Part shown: piece after piece, positions 53,201 to 61,194 of the stretch
How positions within the stretch are numbered: position 1 is the first letter of the stretch
Layout of the letters: each line of letters begins with the position of its first letter
NCBI GenBank assembly: GCA_017442155.1
Contig: JAFSAU010000003.1
Span: forward strand, 86,696 to 150,695
Origin: Clostridia bacterium
Lineage (GTDB): Bacteria; Bacillota; Clostridia; UMGS1883; UMGS1540
Reading direction: 5' to 3'
DNA: 64,000 nucleotides
The notes under the pieces: model-generated
What the model was told of the DNA's origin: nothing
The model's database searches: none
The model's input: only the letters and a program-made list of their open reading frames with translations
Position numbers and translations under genes: made by a program

Positions 53201-55433
53201 TTGTAATGTTTTCACCAGGTGCAAACGCATAGATATTTCTGTCATTGACAATGCCTTCATCATACAGTGCCTGAATCTGTTCGCTTGCCCATTCAAAGCC
53301 TGCAAGGTCGCCGAAGGTGCCGGTCGGTTTTGCTGTTTCGTCCGCCACAGGTTCCGCACCGGGCAGTGCAAAATGATTCTTTTTACCGGTTTCCTCACTT
53401 ACACGGGAGAAATCCACGCTTCCTTTTGGTGAAATGTGGTAGAAAACGGATTTGTTGGGTTCTAATGTTATCGTCAGCGTACCGTTTCCGGTAATTTTTT
53501 CTGTGCTCCCAGCAATGGGAACAGCTTCAAACTCACCGATTTTCACAAGACCGTTGCTTGAAACCATGGGTATTTCATACGTCTTGGTTTCCTTGTCCTG
53601 ATTATGAATTACCATGGAAAGTGCACCGTCACGCACCCATGCCTCATAATAATCGCCAAGACCGTTCAACGGGTCGGTTGTGTAAAATCTACCAAAAGTT
53701 TCATATTGGTCCTCGCAATAGTAGGCAAAGAGTTCAGGAAGCTCTTCTGCAGCATAACGCGAAAGGCCTGCCCAGGTCTCCGGCACTGATGTATACAATG
53801 GTTGACCGAGTGCTCCGTCTGCATCGGAAATAGCATAATAGCCTACACCCTTTGAGCCTTCCGCAAAGGAACGGTAAAAGGTGTCACGAAGCATATCCGT
53901 ATCCTGAATTTCCTGCGACAGGCTATACCGCCACGTTCCACCTAAAACGCCCCAGTAGCGGTCTGCCAACTCGCAGACCCTTGCCTGTTCTGCCGCCATT
54001 TGAGTTGCTTTTGTGCCCGCACTGTAATTTTCGGAATAGAACACATCGCAGTACTTTACATCCTCGTAAAAATACATAGAATAGGCATCTACCAGGAAGA
54101 CCGGAATCTCGTCCTCAATGGAGCGAATCATTTTATAGCCTTCCCAGAGCATATCATGCATTTCAGGTGTATTTCCGCCAACAAACGGTTCATCCTGCAG
54201 TGCATAGCCGAAAATCGTGTCATTTCCCTTACACAGCTCCACAATCGTTTTTGTATTCTCAATGTAGTCGGGATGAGAACCGGGTACTTTACTCGCACTG
54301 TACATACATGCCAGAATCTTCAGGCCGTATTTTTCTGCTTCGGCAAGTCTCTGCTCAAGCGTTGCGGTGTCTCTAAAGCCTATCTGAACAACATTTATTC
54401 CCATCTCCGCCGCACGGCCATAATCGGAAGAATCTAAATGATACCCTATGTTCGGATGAAATTCCTTGCCGTCTTCAAACACATATTTTCCGTCTTTGGT
54501 AAGGCGGGTCGGGCGGTTGAACTTTGCAACCCTGTCAGAAAATTCTGCCAGAACATTCCCGTTTTTGTCCTTCACAACAGCCCGGACCTCGAATTCCTTA
54601 TGCAGCGGCTCCAATTTTGCAACCGGATATTTGTATGTTACTGTATCACCCTCCATGGAAGATGCCGACCAGTTGTCCACCACATTTCCGTTCTCCGGGT
54701 CCACAACACTGAAATCCACCGCGGTTTCCGCACCCAGATTCTGTCCATTGTAAAAAGGATGTACATCTACTATTGCCAGACCGAATTCACTATCAGCATA
54801 GGGTGCCTTCGTGTTGACCGTAAACTTATATGGGTCCGGATTTTTTCCTCTCCGCAGACATGCATCATCAAACCAGACCTTGCCGCCCACATTAGAATAC
54901 AGACGTGCCAAAAGCTTGACGTATGCCGTTCCTTTCGGCAGGGTAAATGTTCCGTGAATCTGCGTCCAGACACCTACTGTATTTTCCTCAAAGTCCACGG
55001 TGCCGTCGCCGCCGTAAAAATTCTTTCCGTCGGCATCATAAAGCTCAAGTTTGAATCCACAGCCGATACCGGCCGCGAAATCTTCCGTCAGTACCATTGC
55101 GGTCAACTCATAGGTTGCCTCTTCTACCAGACCCTCTGTGACGCTAAAAGCCGCCCAGGGCTGAATATACTGCCCGTTATTTTCTATACAAAGAGAGTAT
55201 TTTCCGTCATACGCTTTTTCGTCTGTTACCTTGACAGGGCCTTCCCAACTGTTTCCGTATGGTGTGATTCCAAGCGGAAGGCCGGCTTCATCAAATTCTT
55301 CATAAGAATGATTCGGTATCAGATTCGGATTATCCTCCGTCACGTCGGCCGCCGCCTGCAAACAAAACAGCATAGAAAGAAGCATTACAAGCGTTAATAT
55401 TAAAGAAGCCGTTCTTTCAAATCTATTTTTCAT
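50292..55433 (-). CDS. Giant secreted SLH-domain protein with CBM and TIM-barrel
   Basis: 1713 residues from the ATG at 55433 (AGAGG 8 bases upstream). Order: signal peptide (about 5-31), CBM_4_9-like sandwich (about 35-200), Ig-like strand region, TIM-barrel (about 315-580; FHPNIGYHLDSSDYG and LQDEPFVGGN near 412), small beta domain, three SLH repeats (about 706-870; for example GIVNGDENGNFNPGAPITRQ), an acidic Pro/Glu linker, three degenerate SLH-like repeats (about 885-1030), and about 680 residues of beta-rich sequence with no family I recognise. SLH domains bind pyruvylated wall polymers, so it should be held on the cell surface, presenting the barrel and CBM. SLH repeats in mid-chain are unusual. 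Confidence 0.85.
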   Translation of the reverse strand: MKNRFERTASLILTLVMLLSMLFCLQAAADVTEDNPNLIPNHSYEEFDEAGLPLGITPYGNSWEGPVKVTDEKAYDGKYSLCIENNGQYIQPWAAFSVTEGLVEEATYELTAMVLTEDFAAGIGCGFKLELYDADGKNFYGGDGTVDFEENTVGVWTQIHGTFTLPKGTAYVKLLARLYSNVGGKVWFDDACLRRGKNPDPYKFTVNTKAPYADSEFGLAIVDVHPFYNGQNLGAETAVDFSVVDPENGNVVDNWSASSMEGDTVTYKYPVAKLEPLHKEFEVRAVVKDKNGNVLAEFSDRVAKFNRPTRLTKDGKYVFEDGKEFHPNIGYHLDSSDYGRAAEMGINVVQIGFRDTATLEQRLAEAEKYGLKILACMYSASKVPGSHPDYIENTKTIVELCKGNDTIFGYALQDEPFVGGNTPEMHDMLWEGYKMIRSIEDEIPVFLVDAYSMYFYEDVKYCDVFYSENYSAGTKATQMAAEQARVCELADRYWGVLGGTWRYSLSQEIQDTDMLRDTFYRSFAEGSKGVGYYAISDADGALGQPLYTSVPETWAGLSRYAAEELPELFAYYCEDQYETFGRFYTTDPLNGLGDYYEAWVRDGALSMVIHNQDKETKTYEIPMVSSNGLVKIGEFEAVPIAGSTEKITGNGTLTITLEPNKSVFYHISPKGSVDFSRVSEETGKKNHFALPGAEPVADETAKPTGTFGDLAGFEWASEQIQALYDEGIVNDRNIYAFAPGENITREDFVVFLVRTLGLSGDGEAFPDCDTAEVKTARTLGIVNGDENGNFNPGAPITRQDLFAVSARARGVANYEGETPVFSDWEQVADYAKNSISAMAAAGVVQGNGDGTLRPLDFTTRAQAAVLLFRLRDAEFPEVTPEDTPEEMPEEKEVISFTDTPSEITLKNWSDATDLLKALDIGEVSAEISVTKGEFEALISGITGAEYSYFEDDLKAIRFEEAVEALVELLGYGVYTARDGGYLGVANQINLIKGVSPMAEHLRGGEVAMLIANALDIYVVSPASYGTGADGRYATAEETLLEMYKKIYKFTGVVEQNWYTSDSLKREQTVIGGLVFEGGKDYLGQKVSVYASEEDEVRTVRYIKPHRAVSVLELDKDMISAGKTNTSHLCYDTGKEEVYENIAGAQLIKNGRYKSGWTAEDITGGEGTVALISNSGSSVDYIIVWTYVNRVVDKVYTLENTITFKEGESLQFDTTDPNARKVLYRSNGEEAPISVVGEFSILSIATSEDNKVCIVRYSSRNVTGTVSEIGDKTVVIDGTEYKIAKSLLESRKLKKPSLDMKAKFSQDYSGKIAAVDTSMARRNYGYFTKAQMGKGVDAKISFRIFTMNNEMKIFEGADKLTVNNVPTKHADVLNNTELFNALGEPKGQLVVYETNEEGKLTELTTALDISNTGFLYQGDVDAFNYVGYADGLRSGFYKYGSKYRHNASTVWFSVPAAYSENEKDYAVVPASEITHEGMGSLESGYLYDLSSEYYLGAVVMITEVANDVTEIAPAGVVIGTSKALDADGFETLILRVRDNRNNEKKLEIPSADFDISFGSWCMTNPRNDEASTVSANGLASKPKTIKPSQLHNGDVVAWELDPFTGKVAAMQVYFRADSPPSVGTMNPALGEDTHYVQRFVGYFRMDKVVDMGFIVTQPHERMFNFWSFSTMFNVLVYEKDTGKCYKIDYEDVRAGENILYLSWAYMMQLGVIYR

Positions 55434-55455
55434 ACACAAACCTCTTCATTTTGTC

Positions 55456-57006
55456 TTAGTAATTCATTTCACGAATGCAAACGGGGGCCATACCGGGTTT
55501 CCAGAGTATAAGTTTTGCCGTATATGTTGCATCCAGGTCCGCAGGCAAGTTGATGCTGTCATCAAACACCACAATAGAACCGGCCGTAGCACCGTTTAAT
55601 GCATCGGTTGTGACATCTGTGCTGCCGGAAAGAACCACTATCTCCGTCAGGCGTTTTTTCCCTTCCCCCATATCTTTATACAGTGCCGCCGCAAGCTGTA
55701 CTGTTTCAGAGGTGCCGGGAGTGGTTGCATCACCGGCCGTTTGGGGTACGTACATTCCGGCAATCGGAAGTGCGTTGCCTGCGCCGATATCGGAAAGCTT
55801 TTCTATTTTTCCCACTGCTCTTGAGGCCTCTACCTGCTTTTCGTACTTTCTGTAGGTAACATCCGCAAATTCCACAACCGGTTCTCCGATTCTTTCAATT
55901 TTTATGTTGTCAAAATAGGCGGTAGGATGCTTTCTGGATGCGGTGTTATATCTGCTGGGGATGGGCAGATACAAATATACAACAGCATCCCCGGTCTGTC
56001 CCTCTTGCGCCGGAATGGTGAAATAAACCTCCTGGGTGGTCCATTCCGTTTCGATGCTGACGCCTGCCATAGATCTTGACAAGGTTCCGTACGAATCCCA
56101 AAGGTCTCTGGCAGCACTATTACCCGGGTCGAATGCGATGCGTGCCGTTCCGGCAGCCGGACCTTTAATATCTGCAGAAAACTTATATCTACCGGGAGCA
56201 ATATACATCGTTTGTGCCGCATTTCCGCCTGCCCAGTCTGCGCTGTTTTCAGAATCAGACTGTCTGAATTCCAGGAACTGATTGCCGCCGCTTTCCGTGG
56301 AAAGGAAGTATCCGCTGTCAGCACCGCCCTCTGTTGTATCGAGGCCATAGCCTGACCAACTTGTCACAGCAGATGATGTTCCCTTGTTTTCTGCAGCGCC
56401 GTTCCATACATAATTACATTTGTCCGAAATCTTTACAAAAGAAAATTTATCAACAATTACGCCACCATCATTGTTCTGCACATCAAAGTCCATACGAAGC
56501 ATGGTAATAAGGTCGGAAGCCGGAATGGAAATATCATAGGAAACATCGTGCCAGGTATCGCCGCCTAAGCCAAAGGAGCCACGCTGTTTGCCCGACCAGT
56601 CGTTGGCAACGTCCGATTCCGGTATATTCGGGAAATTGTCTTTTTTAAACACGCCGGAATTTGTGTAATAGTAGAAAATCAGCCGAAGACCACCTGCGGT
56701 TGTTGAGCGCATACGGAAGGTGAGACGATATGTAGCATCACCGGAAAGGGCAACATCCTGTCTTAAAACAGAGCCTGCCGGAAGGGAAAGAGAATAATTT
56801 CCTTCATCTGCCATTAAGGTGTTCAGAAGCTCGGTGGCGTCTCCATCATAGCCAAGAATCGTCCAGTCCTTCACCCCTGCTTCAAAATCACCGTTTTTCA
56901 GTAGGGATACGGGAGCTTCCGCTTCTCCCGCCGCCATAACGGGCATCATTACAAAGGTCATACACAGTGCCAAAAAAACTACCAGATTTTTCTTCAAATT
57001 TTTCAT
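55456..57006 (-). CDS. Secreted carbohydrate-binding protein (two CBM_4_9-like domains)
   Basis: 516 residues with a signal peptide (MKNLKKNLVVFLALCMTFVM onward to AAGEAEA). Two CBM_4_9-like beta-sandwiches lie at about 33-190 (LLKNGDFEAGVKDWTILG) and 195-372 (YVWNGAAENKGTSSAVTSWS), followed by a fibronectin-like C-terminal domain (about 385-516). No catalytic domain and no lipobox or SLH anchor is visible, so it is a free or interaction-held binding protein. AAGGAGG precedes the ATG. It is the first gene of the glycan operon, so it is likely the most abundant product. Confidence 0.83.
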   Translation of the reverse strand: MKNLKKNLVVFLALCMTFVMMPVMAAGEAEAPVSLLKNGDFEAGVKDWTILGYDGDATELLNTLMADEGNYSLSLPAGSVLRQDVALSGDATYRLTFRMRSTTAGGLRLIFYYYTNSGVFKKDNFPNIPESDVANDWSGKQRGSFGLGGDTWHDVSYDISIPASDLITMLRMDFDVQNNDGGVIVDKFSFVKISDKCNYVWNGAAENKGTSSAVTSWSGYGLDTTEGGADSGYFLSTESGGNQFLEFRQSDSENSADWAGGNAAQTMYIAPGRYKFSADIKGPAAGTARIAFDPGNSAARDLWDSYGTLSRSMAGVSIETEWTTQEVYFTIPAQEGQTGDAVVYLYLPIPSRYNTASRKHPTAYFDNIKIERIGEPVVEFADVTYRKYEKQVEASRAVGKIEKLSDIGAGNALPIAGMYVPQTAGDATTPGTSETVQLAAALYKDMGEGKKRLTEIVVLSGSTDVTTDALNGATAGSIVVFDDSINLPADLDATYTAKLILWKPGMAPVCIREMNY

Positions 57007-57132
57007 GAGATAAACCTCCTTAAAAATTTTTCTTACTTTTCAAGCATTAAACCGCCCACATGCGATGCATCCCAAAATCCCGTCATTTTATCGTTGTTTT
57101 TCCACTTTCCTCCTTCATTTTAAACTTGGTTA

Positions 57133-57142
57133 CAACGCGTTG
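57133..57142. promoter_or_regulatory. Palindromic operator candidate CAACGCGTTG
   Basis: A perfect 10-base palindrome with a central CG, 14 bases before the -35 box of the AraC-type gene and 127 bases before the divergent glycan operon. The core resembles LacI/GalR operators, as does the palindrome at 41046-41055. It could control either direction. Confidence 0.45.
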
Positions 57143-57155
57143 GGAACGATTCTTC

Positions 57156-57184
57156 TTGACTTTATAGTACCATTGTGTTAGAAT
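57156..57184 (+). promoter_or_regulatory. Promoter of the AraC-type regulator gene
   Basis: TTGACT (57156-57161), 17-base spacer, TAGAAT (57179-57184), about 40 bases before the ATG. Confidence 0.78.
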
Positions 57185-57224
57185 AACTTCAATGTGTAAT
57201 TTTAATTTTTTATGAGGTGATTTT

Positions 57225-58052
57225 ATGATTCACGATCAACTGTTTGTTCTGGATGATTTTGCCGCGCCCCAACCAATGCCCGGATTGTTTGAAATCACAT
57301 ACGTTACCGGCGGTAACGGAATCCGGCTTGTAAACGGTAAAAAGCAAAAATTGGTAGAAGGTAATTTTTTCCTTTCTGAGCCGGCTGACCCCCCGGTCCT
57401 CTCCGACCTGAAGGGGCTTTCTGTTGTCCGCCTCCTATTTATACCTTCTTTTATCGACCAGGCTTATGTAAAGTGTGCAACATATAAGGAATTGGCACAT
57501 TCTTTTCTTTTACGCTTCACTATTGAAATCAGTGCAAATTTTCATATTGAAACACTTTATATCGACAGCGACAAAAAAATACTTTCGCTTATAAACGATA
57601 TACTCTGGGAAACGGAAACAATTACTCACGGACATCTGGAGATGCGAAGATGCTATGTGCTGCAGATTATCCTTAATATTTTCCGACTATGCTCTGCCAC
57701 ATACAACCCATTCGAATCGCTGATTGACCACAACACTTTTTTCCGGACGTATGATTACTGTCAAAAGAATTATGCAAAAAATATAAAGCTTTCCGACATG
57801 TGCAAGGATCTGCATTATACACTCCCCTATCTTTCTGCCCGGTTCAAGGAAGTTCACGGCTGTACTTTTACCGAATTAGTGCAACGGTTCCGGATTGAAG
57901 AGGCTTGCAGACTCCTTCTTTCCACAAATAAAAAAATATCGGAAATTGCTTCCAGCGTCGGATATTCCGACGCACATACCTTTTTTGATATTTTTAAAAA
58001 GCATATCGGAACTACGCCGTTGCAGTACAGAAAAGTTAATTCTCACTTTTAA
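57225..58052 (+). CDS. AraC-family transcriptional regulator
   Basis: 275 residues: an N-terminal cupin-like sensor domain (about 15-110; YVTGGNGIRLVNGKKQKLVEG), a linker helix region, and two helix-turn-helix motifs at the C-terminus (about 180-272; LSDMCKDLHYTLPYLSARFK and then ISEIASSVGYSDAHTFFDIF). Such proteins usually activate nearby sugar operons when the sensor domain binds ligand. It lies between the divergent operons and is preceded by GAGGTGA. It is the likely activator of the minus-strand glycan operon, of the plus-strand oxidoreductase operon, or both. Confidence 0.92.
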   Translation: MIHDQLFVLDDFAAPQPMPGLFEITYVTGGNGIRLVNGKKQKLVEGNFFLSEPADPPVLSDLKGLSVVRLLFIPSFIDQAYVKCATYKELAHSFLLRFTIEISANFHIETLYIDSDKKILSLINDILWETETITHGHLEMRRCYVLQIILNIFRLCSATYNPFESLIDHNTFFRTYDYCQKNYAKNIKLSDMCKDLHYTLPYLSARFKEVHGCTFTELVQRFRIEEACRLLLSTNKKISEIASSVGYSDAHTFFDIFKKHIGTTPLQYRKVNSHF

Positions 58053-58137
58053 AAAAAGGTTATCTTTCTGATTCTCACTCTGTGAGCGAAACGGTATTCG
58101 ACTATAAAATCGCCACACTTTTTCTTAACATTCACCA

Positions 58138-58167
58138 TTGCTTTCGATTTAACACCTGTGGTATACT
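58138..58167 (+). promoter_or_regulatory. Candidate promoter of the oxidoreductase operon
   Basis: TTGCTT (58138-58143), 18-base spacer, TATACT (58162-58167), about 57 bases before the ATG. The weak -35 and long spacer would fit dependence on an activator such as the upstream AraC-type protein. Confidence 0.55.
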
Positions 58168-58224
58168 GGCATCATAAGCAATGGCTGTTTACAAATTACA
58201 TAACAGCTTAAAGGAGGATGTTAA

Positions 58225-59397
58225 ATGGAAAAGACTAATCTGGACAAATTTATGGACTTACACGAGGACGAAATCGTCATTGACAGAAGCAGGAAGCTTC
58301 GGGTGGCAATTGTCGGCACGGGATGGATTGCCGCAAGCCATATGGTTGAATATCTGAAAATGGATGATGTTATGGTCGTTGCGGCCTGTGACATTGTGCC
58401 GGGGAAAGCCAAAGCCTTCTGCGAGAAATGGGGTGTTCCCGATGCACACTGCTACACCTCCGACCTTGAAATGTACGAGAAAGAAAGCCTGGATGCCGTA
58501 AGTGTCTGTACATATAACGGAACACATGCCGAATGTACAATTCACGCGCTCCGTTTTGGCGTAAATGTTCTCCTTGAAAAACCCATGTGTGTAACAACAG
58601 AAGAAGCTACTTCTATTATGCATGCGGAAAAGGAAAGCGGAAAAATCGTTTCCGTCGGCTTCCAGCCCCGCTTCGACAAAGACATGCAGCTCCTCAGACG
58701 TGTTGTGAAATCCGGCGTTCTTGGCAAAATCTATTACATTCAGACAGGCGGTGGCCGTCGCGAAGGCATTCCCTTCCCCTTCGGCACATCCTTTATTGAG
58801 CAGGAAACGGGAGTAATCGGAGCAATCGGCGACATCGGTTGCTATTCTCTCGACATGGTGCTGAATTGTATCGGTTATCCTAAACCGCTTACGGTTACCG
58901 GCTATACTTCTGCTTTCTTCGGGAAAAATCCGGGGTATTCCGGTTATGTGAAATCCGGTCATCCCGAATATGCAAAAATTTTCGGCGTAGATGACTTTGC
59001 GGCGGCTTTTGTCCGTCTTGAAGGTGACATTATTCTGGATTTCCGCATTTCCTGGGCGATGCATATGGATACGCCCGGCGATACGTTGATTCTCGGTACG
59101 GAAGGCGGTCTGCGTATTCCGTCTACAGACTGCTGGAACGGGACAATCGGCGGCGATCTGATCCTGTATCATACTGTGGGAAGCGAACAGGTGCAAACTG
59201 TCATTCCGCGTATAAATCCGGAAGAACGTACTCCATGCTTTGAAATGAAAGTTCGTTCCTTCTTAGATGCCATTCACACCGGCGGCAAAGCTCCCATTCC
59301 CACATCTGAAATTATTTACAACCAAGCAATTATTGATCATATCGTCAAATCCGCTAAACTTGGACACGAAATTCCGGTTGAGATTCCCGAAATCTAG
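58225..59397 (+). CDS. Gfo/Idh/MocA-family oxidoreductase
   Basis: NAD(P)-dependent sugar or cyclitol dehydrogenase. 390 residues: a charged N-terminal extension of about 28 residues, a Rossmann domain (VAIVGTGWIAASHMVEYLK near 31-49; LEKPMCVT near 117-124 with the catalytic-region Lys) and the alpha/beta C-terminal domain (GAIGDIGCYSLDMVLNCIG near 197-215 provides the usual Gly-Asp-x-x-x-His-like element, with Tyr at the His position). AGGAGG precedes the ATG. It opens a plus-strand operon with an isomerase/epimerase 11 bases later. The sugar substrate is unknown. Confidence 0.9.
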   Translation: MEKTNLDKFMDLHEDEIVIDRSRKLRVAIVGTGWIAASHMVEYLKMDDVMVVAACDIVPGKAKAFCEKWGVPDAHCYTSDLEMYEKESLDAVSVCTYNGTHAECTIHALRFGVNVLLEKPMCVTTEEATSIMHAEKESGKIVSVGFQPRFDKDMQLLRRVVKSGVLGKIYYIQTGGGRREGIPFPFGTSFIEQETGVIGAIGDIGCYSLDMVLNCIGYPKPLTVTGYTSAFFGKNPGYSGYVKSGHPEYAKIFGVDDFAAAFVRLEGDIILDFRISWAMHMDTPGDTLILGTEGGLRIPSTDCWNGTIGGDLILYHTVGSEQVQTVIPRINPEERTPCFEMKVRSFLDAIHTGGKAPIPTSEIIYNQAIIDHIVKSAKLGHEIPVEIPEI

Positions 59398-59408
59398 GGA
59401 GGCATCTT

Positions 59409-60218
59409 ATGTATACATTCAAAATCGGTTTACAACTCTATTCTGTGCACAGTGCACTGCAAAATGACCTTGTGGGTACACTGAGTGAAATTAAACGCAT
59501 GGGCTATGATGTCGTGGAATTCACCAGTCTCTACGGCCGCACAGCGGCGGAACTCCGTGAAATCTGTGACGGGATTGGTTTGGAAATCCTAACCTATGCG
59601 CAGGATATTACTCCAATTTTAGAAAGTCCGGAACAGGCAGTTTCTATGCTAAAAACACTTGGAGCCCAAAAATACAGTGTTGGTTTTTCTGCACAGGATC
59701 TGACTGAAAAATATGATGAGTGCGTTGAAAAACTCCGCTTTGCATCCTCAGCACTGCATAAAAATGACTTGCAGCTTCTCTATCATAATCACGACACAGA
59801 ATTCGCCCTCCGACGCGAAGAAATGCCGGTCATATATGCCCTTTGTAATGACGTTCCCTATATGGGCGTAGAGCTCGATACCTGTTGGTGTCAGTACGGC
59901 GGTGAGGATCCCGCAGCTACTCTCCGGCGACTAGGTGCAAAGGTTCCCTGCGTGCATCTTAAAGACTTTGTATGCGAAAATCTGCCGAAAGATTTCGATT
60001 TCGCCCGGAATGTCAACGGTGCCATCCGGAACCGCCTGGATGACGGCTTCCTCTTCCGTCCTTTAGGAAAAGGATTGATCTGCACCGCCTCCGTTTTAGA
60101 TATAGCAAAAGAAAATAACATCCAATACATCATTGTGGAACAGGATTATGATTATATCGCTTCCGCAATGGAGGATATGGCCCAAAGCCGTGAATATCTC
60201 TATAAAATGGGATGTTAA
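59409..60218 (+). CDS. Sugar phosphate isomerase/epimerase (AP-endonuclease-2 TIM-barrel)
   Basis: 269 residues of the xylose-isomerase-like TIM-barrel family. Visible metal-site residues: Glu near 151 in LLYHNHDTEF/MGVELDTCWC (with His before it and Asp after), His in PCVHLKDF near 181, and Glu in IIVEQDYDY near 245. Such enzymes isomerise or epimerise keto-sugars, inosose or related compounds and often work with Gfo/Idh/MocA dehydrogenases, as the gene order suggests here. A GGGAGG site precedes the ATG at 59409. The exact reaction is not known. Confidence 0.9.
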   Translation: MYTFKIGLQLYSVHSALQNDLVGTLSEIKRMGYDVVEFTSLYGRTAAELREICDGIGLEILTYAQDITPILESPEQAVSMLKTLGAQKYSVGFSAQDLTEKYDECVEKLRFASSALHKNDLQLLYHNHDTEFALRREEMPVIYALCNDVPYMGVELDTCWCQYGGEDPAATLRRLGAKVPCVHLKDFVCENLPKDFDFARNVNGAIRNRLDDGFLFRPLGKGLICTASVLDIAKENNIQYIIVEQDYDYIASAMEDMAQSREYLYKMGC

Positions 60219-60251
60219 CCGTGCAAGAAAAGTTAGAAAGGAGTTCATTTT

Positions 60252-61184
60252 ATGGACATAGACCGTTTTATAGTCCGACATTTTTTACCTTCTGATTTTT
60301 CAGCGGAAAGTCCAATCACCGTAAACGCTTGGGAAAGCATCTTTTCCGGTTTCAGATCCCAGCTTGGCGAAGAAATCTATTCCTTCTTTTATGACGGTTG
60401 GGAAAAACGGAAATTCGATGAATTTGGAAATTCCATGCTTGAAAGTTCTCAAGACGGCAATGCATTTTCCATTATTGATTCCCAAAACGGTACGGTTGTC
60501 GCGATGGGAAGCTTCTGTATCCGTGACGGATCCGGCATTATTGAATCCAACGCTGTACATCCGGACTATCGGGGTCATGGCATCGGAACCGTCTTATACC
60601 GGACACTACTGGAAAAAATGAACGCACTGTCCCTTCGAGATGCCTTGGTTACAACAGGCCTGGATGATGCACATACAGGGGCACGGAAAACCTATGAACG
60701 GGTTGGCTTTCAGCCATTTTCAAAACAATCCGTATATTTCAGAAACAACGAAATCACTGCATTTCCTGCCTTAACAGAAAATAAAGTCTATACTTTTCAA
60801 AGAATTTCAGATCCGATACTTTTCTCTTTGGAGAATCTGTTTGGCGGAATGGATAAAACGGTGATACATAATATTATTGAAAATCCGCATAGTATCACTT
60901 ATGTTCTACTATGCGGCGAAAAACCGATGTGTGTGGGCAGTTGGCATATTGGTTCCTTGCAGAAAAAGCAGTATGGTCAGATCGATCTTCTCCTTTGGGA
61001 TGATGCATTCTCTGCCATGCATATGCAGAAACACCTTTTACAGGATATGCTTTCCAGAAATATCCGGTTTTCAAAAACATCCCTTACACTGAAGGATGCC
61101 AATACGGAGGAACGGAAGATGTATGAAAACGCAGGTTTTCTCCATTCCATTTCTTCCGTAACCTACAAGATGAATTTGCGATAG
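60252..61184 (+). CDS. GNAT-family acetyltransferase, two-domain
   Basis: 310 residues: an N-terminal GNAT domain (about 1-165) with the acetyl-CoA-binding loop YRGHGIGTVLYRTL near 115, and a C-terminal GNAT-like half (about 185-310) that lacks the RxxGxG loop but keeps the late helix and strand (ERKMYENAGFLHSIS). Only the first half is likely catalytic. AAAGGAG precedes the ATG. Its place between an epimerase and a glycosidase is unusual; it could acetylate a sugar amine or another locus product, but that is conjecture. Confidence 0.85.
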   Translation: MDIDRFIVRHFLPSDFSAESPITVNAWESIFSGFRSQLGEEIYSFFYDGWEKRKFDEFGNSMLESSQDGNAFSIIDSQNGTVVAMGSFCIRDGSGIIESNAVHPDYRGHGIGTVLYRTLLEKMNALSLRDALVTTGLDDAHTGARKTYERVGFQPFSKQSVYFRNNEITAFPALTENKVYTFQRISDPILFSLENLFGGMDKTVIHNIIENPHSITYVLLCGEKPMCVGSWHIGSLQKKQYGQIDLLLWDDAFSAMHMQKHLLQDMLSRNIRFSKTSLTLKDANTEERKMYENAGFLHSISSVTYKMNLR

Positions 61185-61194
61185 GAGAATGATT

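Noticed and set aside
54438..55397. A 319-codon plus-strand frame
   Set aside because: Antisense to the SLH-domain protein, rich in Cys and Arg, no start signal; not a gene.
58258..59196. A 312-codon minus-strand frame
   Set aside because: Exactly antisense to the first Gfo/Idh/MocA oxidoreductase; composition is typical of a reverse-frame shadow.
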